From Symbiodinium natans (Eukaryota > Sar > Dinophyceae > Suessiales > Symbiodiniaceae): DNA of 64,000 nt. The stretch is taken from NCBI GenBank assembly GCA_905221605.1, contig CAJNDS010002124.1, forward strand, positions 1,221,421 to 1,285,420, given 5' to 3'. How positions within the stretch are numbered: position 1 is the first letter of the stretch; the number at the start of each line of letters is the position of its first letter. The translations under genes were made by a program, and so were the position numbers. The notes under the pieces are model-generated. The model made no database searches. It was not told where the DNA came from and saw only the letters and a program-made list of their open reading frames with translations. Below are positions 63,952 to 64,000 of this stretch, piece by piece.

Positions 63952-64000
63952 GCACCTTGTCAGACATCAAGGGTGTTACTAGGGTTGTTATTAGGGTCTT

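Noticed and set aside
1-64000. The window as a chromosome end or subtelomere
   Set aside because: Arrays occur in both orientations throughout and lie between exons of one continuous gene; no terminal array is seen.

Overview
This window looks like nuclear DNA of a protist, most likely a dinoflagellate. It carries part of one very large, extremely fragmented gene on the + strand, an axonemal-type dynein heavy chain. I traced 63 exons from 1256 to 63951 by reading short islands between repeats, plus two weaker ones at 101-149 and 679-728. They keep one open frame of 3,234 nt (1,078 codons) and follow the family order: AAA4 P-loop, first stalk helix, microtubule-binding domain, second stalk helix, AAA5, then AAA6 up to the RPDRV motif. 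The mean exon is about 51 nt, the shortest 16-26 nt, and coding sequence is about 5% of the window. Both gene ends lie outside it.

The splice sites support the dinoflagellate assignment. Of the 62 donors I assigned, about 44 are GC, 9 GA and 9 GT. All acceptors are AG, and 61 of 63 exons begin with G. The Arabidopsis-type telomere unit TTTAGGG fits the same group.

The introns (mean about 960 bp) are mostly TTTAGGG/CCCTAAA arrays and degenerate derivatives, mixed with foldback (MITE-like) elements of about 100-135 bp in at least six families, homopolymer G/C tracts and microsatellites. The telomere-like arrays are polarised: in about 34 of 62 introns the G-rich strand follows the donor and the C-rich strand precedes the acceptor, so the two intron ends are mutually complementary.

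Layout: 1-12 kb AAA4; 12-19 kb first stalk helix; 19-27 kb microtubule-binding domain; 27-33 kb second stalk helix; 33-49 kb AAA5; 49-64 kb AAA6. A second, unrelated gene with a CS-like domain (55.8-56.9 kb) sits in the 5-kb intron between dynein exons 57 and 59. A composite repeat with a small cysteine/histidine-motif ORF lies at 3.6-5.2 kb, and an unrecognised ORF at 32.3-32.8 kb. I saw no tRNA, rRNA, CRISPR or prokaryotic features. All calls are by eye, without database searches.
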